Shown piece by piece: positions 1 to 6,840 of a DNA stretch of 30,437 nt. This DNA comes from a virus. The notes below the pieces were generated by a model. The model was not told the origin of the DNA, did not search any database, and saw only the letters and a program-made list of their open reading frames with translations. The stretch spans positions 1 through 30,437 of the IMG/VR virus record IMGVR_UViG_3300027734_000229, one strand, 5' to 3'. Position numbers and translations under genes: made by a program. Each line of letters opens with the position of its first letter. Within the stretch, counting starts at the first letter, position 1.

Positions 1-2
1 AG

Positions 3-110
3 AAAAAAGCTAATGAAGCTCTAGCTCCGCAGAAAGATGCAATCTGTAAGCTAGTCCGTAGTTGCAATAACAAAGCTATGCTAGATAAGATAGCCAAGAT
101 GTTAGGTTAA
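3..110 (+). CDS. C-terminal end of a phage gene entering from the left
   Basis: An open frame runs from the window edge to a TAA at 108-110 and gives about 35 lysine- and alanine-rich residues ending in DKIAKMLG. It stays open to the edge, so the start lies outside the window. Two strong terminators follow at once, which supports a real gene end. I do not recognise the family from so short a fragment. Confidence 0.55.
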   Translation, partial: KKANEALAPQKDAICKLVRSCNNKAMLDKIAKMLG

Positions 111-115
111 TACTA

Positions 116-136
116 GGGGGAGAAATCCCCCTTTTT
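116..136 (+). terminator. Rho-independent terminator 1
   Basis: Stem GGGGGA (116-121) pairs with TCCCCC (126-131) around a GAAA tetraloop, followed by five T. It sits six bases after the stop of the leftmost gene. Confidence 0.8.
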
Positions 137-141
137 CTTTC

Positions 142-166
142 GCCCACTTCGGTGGGCTTTTTTTTT
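142..166 (+). terminator. Rho-independent terminator 2
   Basis: Stem GCCCAC (142-147) pairs with GTGGGC (152-157) around a TTCG tetraloop, followed by nine T (158-166). Together with the hairpin just upstream it forms a tandem terminator that isolates the leftmost operon from the repeat region and the operon to its right. Confidence 0.9.
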
Positions 167-249
167 GCCTAAAATTCCTAAAACAAAACCATGCTCGCTT
201 CGCTCACTTAAGGAACTGGTCATGACGCAACGCTTTAGCCTTGTTTCGC

Positions 250-660
250 ATTGTTCTAACTTCGCTAGCAATGTTCTACCTAATGTTCCTAGCAAGTCCT
301 TGATTTATAAGCAATGTTCTAATGTTCTAATTGTTCCAACTTTTACTTCGCACTTCCAAAATTCGTGAAGCAAAGACCCCCCTCGGAAAGTGTAAGCATT
401 TTATCCCGTACCCCTTATATAATTATAAGAACATTAGAACATTTAGAACAATACAAAAAAACAGACAGCAAACCCTTGTAGTTATAGGGTTTTGCAATGT
501 TCCGCCTTTTCCCACAATTACGAACATTACCCCTCAAATCTAGAACAAAGCTCCACCAAGCTATCCATCGCCCAACAAGGCAAATCTAGAACATTACCAA
601 GCTCCCAACTCGAACAATACAAAGCTTTATCAAAGCTACCTGCTCTCACCATAATGTTCC
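250..660. repeat. Cluster of AATGTTC / GAACATT repeats in gene-free DNA
   Basis: Between the terminators and the first promoter, positions 167-792 contain no convincing gene. By eye there are about 15 copies of AATGTTCYA or its complement TAGAACATT, allowing one mismatch. Copies in AATGTTC orientation start at 250, 270, 282, 313, 321, 330, 496 and 653. Copies in GAACATT orientation start near 428, 435, 444, 521, 541, 587 and 611. Two head-to-tail triplets with 8-9 base spacing (313-338 and 428-452) face each other in opposite orientation. Such iteron-like arrays are typical of replication origins or multi-site repressor regions, but nothing here decides which. Confidence 0.75.
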
Positions 661-668
661 ACCAAAAC

Positions 669-697
669 TTGACAATGTAAACTAGATGTGGTAAAAT
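669..697 (+). promoter_or_regulatory. Sigma70-type promoter for the small-gene operon
   Basis: A perfect -35 TTGACA (669-674) is followed after exactly 17 bases by the -10 hexamer TAAAAT (692-697). The predicted transcription start is near 704, giving an untranslated leader of about 90 bases before the ATG at 793. The promoter sits next to the AATGTTC repeat cluster, so proteins bound there could control it. Confidence 0.8.
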
Positions 698-738
698 ATA
701 ACATAGACTGGGAATTCGCCCACGACAACCAACCTCAC

Positions 739-769
739 CCACCAAATGACACCTCATGTCAGTTAGTGC
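739..769 (+). promoter_or_regulatory. Conserved inverted-repeat element, copy A
   Basis: TGACA (747-751) and TGTCA (757-761) flank five bases. They are embedded in a longer shared context (CCAC before, GTGC after) that recurs at 3488-3518 and 7904-7934. This copy lies about 35 bases downstream of the predicted transcription start and ends 24 bases before the ATG at 793. It could therefore act as a leader RNA hairpin or as a DNA operator. Confidence 0.6.
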
Positions 770-792
770 AAACCAAGCGAAAGGAAGTAACC

Positions 793-993
793 ATGAAGAT
801 ATGTATGAGATGTGGAGCATCAGTAAGTAAAGGCAGATCCGCATTGGGCTATAAGTATTGCCTAGCCTGTGGAGATATCGAAGCCCATGCCAAAATGCTA
901 TCCCGAACAATAGCCCCGATCAACAAGTCTAACTACATGCTCATCACCGACTTGGCTCAACTAAAGCAACTCAACCCAAAGAGGACAGCATGA
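793..993 (+). CDS. Small zinc-ribbon protein
   Basis: A 66-residue protein begins with MKICMRCGAS and has two CxxC pairs (residues 4-7, CMRC, and about 26-29, CLAC), a classic zinc-ribbon layout. The remainder is a short helical tail. The frame is open further upstream, but the ATG at 793 has a good ribosome site (AAAGGAAG, 780-787) and lies downstream of the predicted transcription start, so I choose it. It is the first gene of an operon of tiny overlapping genes; the next ATG overlaps its stop (ATGA). Its role is unknown. Zinc ribbons of this size in phages often bind nucleic acid or host proteins, but that is inference. Confidence 0.75.
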   Translation: MKICMRCGASVSKGRSALGYKYCLACGDIEAHAKMLSRTIAPINKSNYMLITDLAQLKQLNPKRTA

Positions 994-1202
994 CACGCAC
1001 ATACGCACCCTACCAACCACGCAAGACAAACTTAATTAACCCGTTTATGCGAGGCAACGACTTTCTACAAAAGCTGAGCGAACAAAGCACACTAGATGAC
1101 AAGCGCAGTCATATCGTGGAACACAACCCCTTGCTTTTGATATTTGGCACAAACCTCAACCCACGCAACCCGTACGAAGGAGAACAATATGGGCAAGATT
1201 AA
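990..1202 (+). CDS. Hypothetical phage protein, 70 aa
   Basis: The start overlaps the previous stop as ATGA and is preceded by AGAGGA. The protein is basic and rich in Asn, Arg and Pro at both ends, with no recognisable domain, membrane segment or signal peptide. Its last 14 bases overlap the next gene, whose ribosome site lies inside this frame. Tight coupling on both sides is the main reason to accept it. Function unknown. Confidence 0.6.
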   Translation: MTRTYAPYQPRKTNLINPFMRGNDFLQKLSEQSTLDDKRSHIVEHNPLLLIFGTNLNPRNPYEGEQYGQD

Positions 1203-1422
1203 AGAAATGCTAATAAAGGTGGAAGATGGGGGTGAAGGAGCAAAACAAGCTAAGGAATACTACACCCTCTACGAAATCGCCCAAGTAAAAGCATGGAATT
1301 ACTGCGAGGAATACAACTCAAACTCAGGGCAAACCCAAATGAAAGACGGATACCGCTATTTAAAGCAAGGGTTTATTGATGGCTTTATGGCAGGTTTCAC
1401 CCACAAGATAACAGGAGACTGA
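1189..1422 (+). CDS. Hypothetical phage protein, 77 aa
   Basis: The ATG at 1189 follows a strong ribosome site (AAGGAGAA, 1177-1184), so I prefer it to the longer frame beginning at 1144. The product has a charged N-terminus (MGKIKEMLIKVEDGGEG), then a helical middle with several Tyr and Trp residues and a Gly/Phe-rich end (FIDGFMAGF). No catalytic motif is visible and I do not recognise the family. It is part of the early-type operon of small genes. Confidence 0.7.
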   Translation: MGKIKEMLIKVEDGGEGAKQAKEYYTLYEIAQVKAWNYCEEYNSNSGQTQMKDGYRYLKQGFIDGFMAGFTHKITGD

Positions 1423-1425
1423 AGC

Positions 1426-1617
1426 ATGACTAGCTATTACAAAGGCGAGAGAATCGCCGACTTACTACAAATCATAGCGGAGATGGAGCAACGGCTTAAG
1501 CTAATAACGGCAGACACCGACCCCTTTTCGTTAGCGCAGTATGAAGAAGTAGCACAGGGCTATACCTCGCTTGCCCTAGCAAAAGCGAAGTTAACGGCAT
1601 TACAGGGAGAGAAGTAA
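1426..1617 (+). CDS. Small helical hypothetical protein, 63 aa
   Basis: It starts three bases after the previous stop, preceded by AGGAGA. The sequence is almost wholly helix-forming (for example IADLLQIIAEMEQRLKLI) with heptad-like spacing of Leu and Ile, suggesting a short helical hairpin or coiled coil that dimerises. No known domain is recognised. Its stop overlaps the next start (TAATG), so translation is probably coupled. Confidence 0.65.
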   Translation: MTSYYKGERIADLLQIIAEMEQRLKLITADTDPFSLAQYEEVAQGYTSLALAKAKLTALQGEK

Positions 1618-1796
1618 TGAGCAAGAATGAACTTAAGGTGGCGCAACCCCTAACCCACGCACAACCAAAACCCCTTAAACCTACGCCTCACCCTCATCAG
1701 GATAGGCTAGAGCAACACCGAGAATTACCCAGTTTAGTAACAGACCGCAACAAGAACCCAGTAGTAGAACAACATGAAAAGGAGTGTGGCAAATGA
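1617..1796 (+). CDS. Short His/Pro-rich hypothetical protein, 59 aa
   Basis: The ATG at 1617-1619 shares its A with the TAA of the upstream gene, and the frame runs to TGA at 1794-1796. The product is rich in Pro, His, Gln and Lys (PTPHPHQDRLEQH near the middle) and is probably disordered. Evidence for translation is positional: TAATG coupling upstream, overlap with the next ATG downstream, and no other frame filling the gap. The composition could also suggest a non-functional frame, so confidence is moderate. Confidence 0.45.
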   Translation: MSKNELKVAQPLTHAQPKPLKPTPHPHQDRLEQHRELPSLVTDRNKNPVVEQHEKECGK

Positions 1797-1981
1797 GTAA
1801 AAAAGGCTTAGTAGATGATGAGATTGAAAAAGCATCAAGAGAACCCAACCGCATTGTGTGGTGGACTATTGAAGTGGAGTGGGCTGATGGAACAAACGAA
1901 ACTCTAAGCAATATCCCCAACCATGTAGCCAAAGAAGTAGACGCATACCTAACCGAACTTGAAGAGGAGCAAGCATCATGA
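1793..1981 (+). CDS. Small acidic hypothetical protein, 62 aa
   Basis: I choose ATG 1793, preceded by AAGGAG (1779-1784), over the in-frame GTG at 1784, which would overlap the ribosome site. The protein is acidic and contains an amphipathic stretch with a WWTIEVEWADG segment that looks like beta strand, then a helix ending in acidic residues (LTELEEEQAS). No family recognised. It overlaps both neighbouring genes by a few bases. Confidence 0.65.
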   Translation: MSKKGLVDDEIEKASREPNRIVWWTIEVEWADGTNETLSNIPNHVAKEVDAYLTELEEEQAS

Positions 1982-2325
1982 CAACATGGACATTACAAGA
2001 CTTACCCAATACACCCGAGGAAGACGAGGCTTTTAAGAAGCTGACCGAGGAACAGGAGCAACAAAACGAAGGGCGAACCTTTTGGAATCATCGGGTAGTG
2101 CGTAGCCTCAATGAGTTTAACGAGATATGGTTTGAGATATCCGAGGTGTATTACAACCAAAAGGGCGAACCATGTGGGTATTGCAATAGCTATGTGGGGG
2201 GCGAGAATATGGAGGAGTTAGCCGAGCAGATTGAGAGGCACAAGAAAGCCATGACTCTACCAATACTGGACTCAGCAACGGACTTCAACAACAAATGGGA
2301 CGAAGACTATGAAAAAGAATATTAA
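1978..2325 (+). CDS. Acidic hypothetical phage protein, 115 aa
   Basis: ATG 1978 overlaps the previous stop and follows AGAGGAG. The protein starts with a highly acidic helix (Glu and Gln runs, residues 13-32), then a predicted alpha/beta part with an isolated CGYC pair and a GGENMEELAEQIERHKKA helix near the end. The strand-then-helix pattern resembles small phage proteins often annotated only as hypothetical. I cannot name a function. Confidence 0.7.
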   Translation: MTTWTLQDLPNTPEEDEAFKKLTEEQEQQNEGRTFWNHRVVRSLNEFNEIWFEISEVYYNQKGEPCGYCNSYVGGENMEELAEQIERHKKAMTLPILDSATDFNNKWDEDYEKEY

Positions 2326-2563
2326 GAAGAAAGAGGTAAAACCAATTTACCTAGGGGAAACAGACCCTGCACAGTATATTCACAGCAATAAGACGCACCG
2401 ATCAGTAAGCGAGGCATTTAAAGACGCCGACTACGCTACGACTTGGTATCCGCACAAGTCTGAGTGGGAGGACTGCAAGGAGTTTATGGGTGGGATGGTG
2501 TTCATGTCGCCTGTGATTTTGTTCACTATTTATATTTGTTATTTAATCTTGAAAGGAATTTAA
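2309..2563 (+). CDS. Small protein with a C-terminal membrane helix
   Basis: An 84-residue protein with a very basic start (MKKNIKKKEVK), a soluble middle, and a C-terminal hydrophobic segment (about residues 62-82: MVFMSPVILFTIYICYLIL) that should span the inner membrane once. The topology suggests a tail-anchored protein with its soluble domain in the cytoplasm. It overlaps the upstream gene by 17 bases. Small membrane proteins in phage early operons may alter the host envelope or block superinfection, but there is no direct evidence of that here. Confidence 0.65.
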   Translation: MKKNIKKKEVKPIYLGETDPAQYIHSNKTHRSVSEAFKDADYATTWYPHKSEWEDCKEFMGGMVFMSPVILFTIYICYLILKGI

Positions 2564-2564
2564 T

Positions 2565-3479
2565 ATGTCATGGGGATTCGGTAATTCAGCTAGCTTAGTG
2601 CAGATGCACAGCTATCAAGAGGCAAAGAATAAGTTTGACAATACGCTACCAATTAGGGGTAGGACTGTCGAGTGTCGCCCGTTGGGTAGGAATCGCAGTT
2701 ACACCGACCGCACTATCAAAAAGAATTGGAGAGCCGTTGAGGACGGTGGCGTGGGTGCTTGGCAAGTTACTTACTCCGCTAATGTGTGGGGTAGGGACAG
2801 GGTCGAGTGGTTTCCTGATGGCAAAGTTTGGGTAGGAACTGGTGGGCATAGCAACCCAACGCTCAACGCAACGATCAACTATTCGGTTTCAAACACCTTC
2901 GGAGAACTCTATTCCTTCAACGGCAAACCTTACTTTAAAACTAAGGATGGCAAGTCTTATGTTATGACTAGCGAGGGCTTGATGCTAGAGCCAACAGGTG
3001 AAGGTGAGCATGGCAAAGTTAAGATAATGCGACCGACTAACCCGAAGCAAGAGTACAAGTACCGAGCAAACCGCAAGGCGATGAACGCACTACGCAAACG
3101 CTATGTTAAGTTTATTGACTACGGCAAGGCGATGTTCAGCATTGACACTAAGCTACCCGAGAAAGAGCAAAATGGCGCCAAGGGTTGGTATTACTATAAC
3201 TTTACTAACAAGCATTGGAACATACCCGCATCAACAGAGAATCGTGATCGTGTGTTTAAGTTAATAGATTCTTTTATTGAATCTGGTGATTTGGAGTTAG
3301 CGTATCAAGCCGCAACGGAATTGGGTCATGGCTTTGGTTGGAATGGTTGTTGCAATACACACGACTTTATCAACGGCTTTACTGAGATAGTCAAGTATAG
3401 ATTTAAAGACGAAGTTTTCACCGCCGAGCCGATTGAAATTGGCAACGCCTTCTATGACCGCAACGCTAAGTATATTTAA
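2565..3479 (+). CDS. Conserved-looking phage protein of unknown function, 304 aa
   Basis: It starts one base after the preceding stop, with an AAAGGAA ribosome site. The N-terminal half is Gly-, Trp- and Tyr-rich and looks like beta sheet (residues 60-110 contain several strand-like segments around WFPDGKVWVGTGGHSNPT). The C-terminal half is more helical, basic around residues 165-185, and ends with a GFGWNGCCNTHDF patch. No nuclease, ATPase or methylase motif is visible. Its size and even composition make it clearly coding. It is the last gene before inverted-repeat element B, so it probably ends the first operon. Confidence 0.8.
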   Translation: MSWGFGNSASLVQMHSYQEAKNKFDNTLPIRGRTVECRPLGRNRSYTDRTIKKNWRAVEDGGVGAWQVTYSANVWGRDRVEWFPDGKVWVGTGGHSNPTLNATINYSVSNTFGELYSFNGKPYFKTKDGKSYVMTSEGLMLEPTGEGEHGKVKIMRPTNPKQEYKYRANRKAMNALRKRYVKFIDYGKAMFSIDTKLPEKEQNGAKGWYYYNFTNKHWNIPASTENRDRVFKLIDSFIESGDLELAYQAATELGHGFGWNGCCNTHDFINGFTEIVKYRFKDEVFTAEPIEIGNAFYDRNAKYI

Positions 3480-3487
3480 CAGCAGTA

Positions 3488-3518
3488 CCACTACCTGACA
3501 AGGGTGTCAGATGGTGTC
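3488..3518 (+). promoter_or_regulatory. Conserved inverted-repeat element, copy B
   Basis: CTGACA (3495-3500), four bases, then TGTCAG (3505-3510): a six-base-pair perfect arm. CCAC upstream and GGTG downstream match copies A and C. It ends 26 bases before the MoxR-type gene's ATG, nearly the same distance as copy A from its gene. Both are followed by a similar leader with AAAGGAA and then ACCATG. Confidence 0.6.
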
Positions 3519-3543
3519 AATTAAAACAAAGAAAGGAATTACC

Positions 3544-4638
3544 ATGTCTGAAGTATTTCTAAACAAATCTGCAACTCTCAAAGAGGCAGAAGATCAAATC
3601 GTAGCTCTTGGTGCTAACGGAACAGTACACCTTATGGGTGAGCCCGGGGTTGGCAAAACCGCTATGTTTAAGAACATAGTACGACGCACAGGGTTCAAGG
3701 GTATTTATATTGATGTACCCAATGTAGAACTAGGCGAGCTAGGCATCCCGATCCCCGACCATACAACTAAGACCACGCGTATCTATCCGAATGAGCAATG
3801 GGGCTTTCATCTTAATGAGCCATTGGTTATTTTCTGTGACGAGATTACGAAGGGTCATCAGTCTGTGCAAAATATGTTACACCCCATGTTGAATGAACCA
3901 CGCATGATTATGGGCGTACCTTTGCATAAAGACACAATCGTTATTACTGCGGGCAACTTCACAAGCGACGGGGTAGGCGACAACATGAGATCCCATACTC
4001 GCAACCGAGTATCCGTTGTGACTGTAAAGAAACCCCACGCTGGCTTTAACCCTGATGGTTCGATTGATGCTGATTCATGGGGTGCATGGGCTATTGATAA
4101 TGATGTTGCTCCTGAGGTTCTAGCATGGGTAAAGAATAGTCCGCATTGTTTGGCATCTTATCTTGACTCATCACAGGCTGGCAATAAGTATATCTTCAAC
4201 CCCAAGGAAGCACAGAAGTCTTTTGTTAGTCCTCGTTCTCTAGTAAGGGCAAGTAATATTCTCAAGGCTAGAGCTGGCATCACAACTAACACGACCATCT
4301 GTGCATTGGAAGGTACGATTGGCGCACCCGCAGCTAGAGACTTGATGTCCTTTGTGGAAGTCGCCGACTCCTTACCTAAGTGGGAAGATATTGTGAAGTC
4401 CCCAACAACGGCGATAGTTCCAACAAGTCCTGCTGCTTTGTGTCTGCTAGCTTTCTCTGCGGTTCAGCGTGTGGATAGAGAATCTATTGGTAAGTTCTTT
4501 GAATACCTCAAGCGTACACCGAAGGAGTTGCAGTCTGTGTTCTGCTTGACTGGTATGAAGAACGACGACAAGAAGAAACTATTCTTGACTAGCCAAAGCT
4601 TTGTCGATTGGATGCGTACTAACCAATACTTATTCTAA
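3544..4638 (+). CDS. MoxR-type AAA+ ATPase
   Basis: A 364-residue AAA+ protein with Walker A GEPGVGKT (residues 32-39), Walker B LVIFCDE (94-100) and a sensor-1-like TAGN (135-138). The layout is that of the MoxR/RavA branch, which acts with VWA-domain partners to remodel or activate client proteins. ATG 3544 follows AAAGGAA; an in-frame ATG at 3511 lies inside element B and is less likely. The partner is probably the metallopeptidase/VWA protein encoded at 4746, with only a 32-residue membrane peptide between. That the two work together follows from known MoxR-VWA pairs; the client in this phage is unknown. Confidence 0.9.
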   Translation: MSEVFLNKSATLKEAEDQIVALGANGTVHLMGEPGVGKTAMFKNIVRRTGFKGIYIDVPNVELGELGIPIPDHTTKTTRIYPNEQWGFHLNEPLVIFCDEITKGHQSVQNMLHPMLNEPRMIMGVPLHKDTIVITAGNFTSDGVGDNMRSHTRNRVSVVTVKKPHAGFNPDGSIDADSWGAWAIDNDVAPEVLAWVKNSPHCLASYLDSSQAGNKYIFNPKEAQKSFVSPRSLVRASNILKARAGITTNTTICALEGTIGAPAARDLMSFVEVADSLPKWEDIVKSPTTAIVPTSPAALCLLAFSAVQRVDRESIGKFFEYLKRTPKELQSVFCLTGMKNDDKKKLFLTSQSFVDWMRTNQYLF

Positions 4639-4647
4639 GGGGGAATT

Positions 4648-4746
4648 ATGTTAGAGATTTTGTTTGCGTTTTTTATATTAAGCGGTGTGTTTGCGTGGGG
4701 TTTTATTACCTACATTTTAATTAAGTTATTTATGGGAGATGAGTAA
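4648..4746 (+). CDS. 32-residue single-pass membrane peptide
   Basis: A very short frame starts at ATG 4648 after a strong ribosome site (AAGGGGGAA, 4638-4645) and ends in TAATG overlap with the next gene. The peptide is almost one continuous membrane helix (LEILFAFFILSGVFAWGFI onward) followed by KLFMGDE. Precise spacing, the ribosome site and coupled translation with the VWA gene argue for a real gene. Membrane segments are placed from composition only. It could tether or regulate the ATPase/VWA pair at the membrane, which is inference. Confidence 0.65.
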   Translation: MLEILFAFFILSGVFAWGFITYILIKLFMGDE

Positions 4747-5936
4747 TGAGTAAATTAACGGCAGAGCAACGCATTGAGAGAACTCATGTGCAGTTGATGA
4801 AGCACAAGAACTTTTGTTTGTTCTCAGGTTTGTTTATGGTAGGTAAGGTATCAGTAGATGATGCTACGCCGACTGCTAAGACAAATGGTTTGGATGTTAC
4901 CTATGGTCGCAAGTTTGTAGATAGCTTGACTGACAAGGCTTTATCTTTTGTTATCTTGCATGAGAATATGCACAAGGCATACCGCCACTTGGTTGTGTGG
5001 GAGAAGCTACATAGGAAAGATGCACAGCTAGCTAATGTGGCATGTGACTTTGTTATTAACCTACAAATCCGTGACTATGATCCTGAGGGCTACGATGTTG
5101 AGATGCCAATGGATGCTGATGGTAATGTGATGGGCTTGATTGACGAGAAGTATCGAGGTATGGATACGGCACAAGTCTTTGCATTGCTAGAGGAAGAACA
5201 TGGTAGTGGCGGGAGTGGTGGCGAGAAAGGCTTTGATGAACATGACTGGGAAGGGGCGAAGGAAGCAACGCCTGAGGAACAGGAAGCAATCACCAACGAG
5301 ATCGAGAGAGCATTGCGTCAAGGTTCTATCCTAGCAGGCAAGATGGGGGGTAATGTTTCTAGAGAACTGCAAGACCTCATGACTCCCAAGATTGATTGGA
5401 AGGAAGCATTGCGTGACTTTGTTAAGACGACCACTCAAGGTAAGGATCAGACTACATGGCGTCGTTTGCATAAGCGGTACATCGCATCGGACTTAATCAT
5501 GCCATCGTCTTACGATGAGAAGGTAGGGGCAATCCTTGTTGGTATCGACACCTCAGGCTCTATTGGAGGCGAGGAACTGGCGGGGTTTTTGTCCGAGGTC
5601 AAGTCAATTTGTGATGAAGTCTGTCCCGAAAAGATTGATCTGTTGTACTGGGACACTCGTGTGGCTGGGCATGAAACCTACCAAGGGGCGGAGCTATGCA
5701 ACTTAGTAGAGTCAACGCAAGCCAAAGGTGGGGGCGGTACTGACCCTGACTGCGTGCCAGCTTATATGAAGAAGGAGAACCTAACACCTGAGTGCGTCAT
5801 CATGCTCACCGACGGGTATATCAATTCGGATATAAATGAGTGGCACCATCTGACTGCCCCTGTCATGTGGTGTATCAAAGGCAACTCACGCTTTGCTAGT
5901 AATTCGGTTGTAGGTAAAGTAGTTCATGTCGAGTAG
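4746..5936 (+). CDS. Metallopeptidase-like/VWA-domain protein (DUF2201-like)
   Basis: A 396-residue protein with two parts. The N-terminal region carries HENMH (residues 72-76), an HExxH zinc-peptidase signature, followed by a conserved-looking CDFVINLQI segment. A flexible Gly/Glu-rich linker (about 150-180) leads to a C-terminal von Willebrand A domain with MIDAS residues DTSGS (268-272), GGTD (330-333) and TDG (355-357). This matches the putative-metallopeptidase plus VWA-like arrangement found beside MoxR ATPases. The start is coupled to the small membrane peptide (TAATG). The complex probably acts on a protein substrate, but whether it cleaves or only binds it cannot be told. Confidence 0.85.
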   Translation: MSKLTAEQRIERTHVQLMKHKNFCLFSGLFMVGKVSVDDATPTAKTNGLDVTYGRKFVDSLTDKALSFVILHENMHKAYRHLVVWEKLHRKDAQLANVACDFVINLQIRDYDPEGYDVEMPMDADGNVMGLIDEKYRGMDTAQVFALLEEEHGSGGSGGEKGFDEHDWEGAKEATPEEQEAITNEIERALRQGSILAGKMGGNVSRELQDLMTPKIDWKEALRDFVKTTTQGKDQTTWRRLHKRYIASDLIMPSSYDEKVGAILVGIDTSGSIGGEELAGFLSEVKSICDEVCPEKIDLLYWDTRVAGHETYQGAELCNLVESTQAKGGGGTDPDCVPAYMKKENLTPECVIMLTDGYINSDINEWHHLTAPVMWCIKGNSRFASNSVVGKVVHVE

Positions 5937-5964
5937 TTAAACCAACAAAGAAAGAGAATAAATC

Positions 5965-6831
5965 ATGCAAGACAATAGCATATCAATCGCATCATCAGCC
6001 ATGTTAGTAGAGTTATCTATTAGTGCGTGGACTGCAAGAAAGCTAGACAAGAAAGTATCTGCTCAGGTGGACTTAGATAAGCACGCCAAGACAAGGGCTG
6101 GCAACTACAACAAGAACCTGCTTGCGGGTACTGGGTTTTTAGATACTATTAACAAGTATGCAGCATCGGCTAGGTTTTGGCACTCGACTCAGACTTTACC
6201 TTGGTCTGATAATGGGTTGCGTTTATTACCAATGAGCAACTTCCTAGCATACAAGCAGAACCTAGTCACGCTTGAGAAAAACTATCAGGCTTTGGTGGAC
6301 AAGTTCATCGTTGCTTATCCTAACCTAGTAAGTGCCGCAGCTTTTCAGCTTGGTGATTTGTTTGATCGTAGCGAGTACCCCGAACCCGAGACAGTAGCGA
6401 GGAAGTTCAAGTTCCGAGTCAACTACTTGCCTGTACCAATGGCAGGGGATTTCCGTGTGGATATTAACGAAGAAGCTAAAGCGGAAATCATTCAAAGTTG
6501 CGAAGGTCTGTATCAAGAACGGCTAGGCAATGCAATGAAAGATGCGTGGACTCGACTGCATGAGTGTTTATTGCGTATGAGTGAAAGACTTGCCGATGAT
6601 GAGAAGGGGGACCGCAAGCGAATACACGACACCTTAATAGACAATGCTGTTGAGTTAACTTCTCTCCTGAAACATTTTAATCTCACAGGTGACTCTAGCA
6701 TGGAGACGGCTCGCATGGACTTGGAGAACGCTATTAAGAACCACGACGCCGACGACCTTAGAGAAAGCCATATGGCTAGAGAAGCAGTAAAGACTAAGGT
6801 TGATGCAATACTTTCTAAATTTAGTTTCTAA
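5965..6831 (+). CDS. Helical phage protein next to the MoxR/VWA pair (DUF3150-like?)
   Basis: A 288-residue, largely helical protein with no visible catalytic motif. It begins with hydrophobic/helical residues (SAMLVELSISAWTARKLD) and ends with a charged coiled-coil-like region (about 190-285, many Glu, Lys and Arg at heptad spacing). Size, start sequence and position beside a MoxR ATPase and VWA protein recall the phage family annotated DUF3150, but that is from memory and needs a profile search. It is likely co-transcribed with the ATPase and may be a third component of its complex. Confidence 0.75.
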   Translation: MQDNSISIASSAMLVELSISAWTARKLDKKVSAQVDLDKHAKTRAGNYNKNLLAGTGFLDTINKYAASARFWHSTQTLPWSDNGLRLLPMSNFLAYKQNLVTLEKNYQALVDKFIVAYPNLVSAAAFQLGDLFDRSEYPEPETVARKFKFRVNYLPVPMAGDFRVDINEEAKAEIIQSCEGLYQERLGNAMKDAWTRLHECLLRMSERLADDEKGDRKRIHDTLIDNAVELTSLLKHFNLTGDSSMETARMDLENAIKNHDADDLRESHMAREAVKTKVDAILSKFSF

Positions 6832-6840
6832 GGGGGCAGT

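Noticed and set aside
313-336. LexA-type SOS boxes among the GTTC repeats
   Set aside because: GTTC spacing here is 4 and 5 bases, not the GTTC-N7-GTTC of alphaproteobacteria or GAAC-N4-GTTC of Gram-positives. A different protein is more likely.
165-680. Three short plus-strand frames inside the AATGTTC cluster
   Set aside because: They are just translations of the repeats, lack ribosome sites and begin in terminator or repeat DNA.
527-910. 127-residue minus-strand frame across the repeat and promoter region
   Set aside because: It covers the promoter and the start of a better plus-strand gene, has no ribosome site or neighbours on that strand, and is rich in Trp, Tyr and Cys in a way typical of shadow frames.
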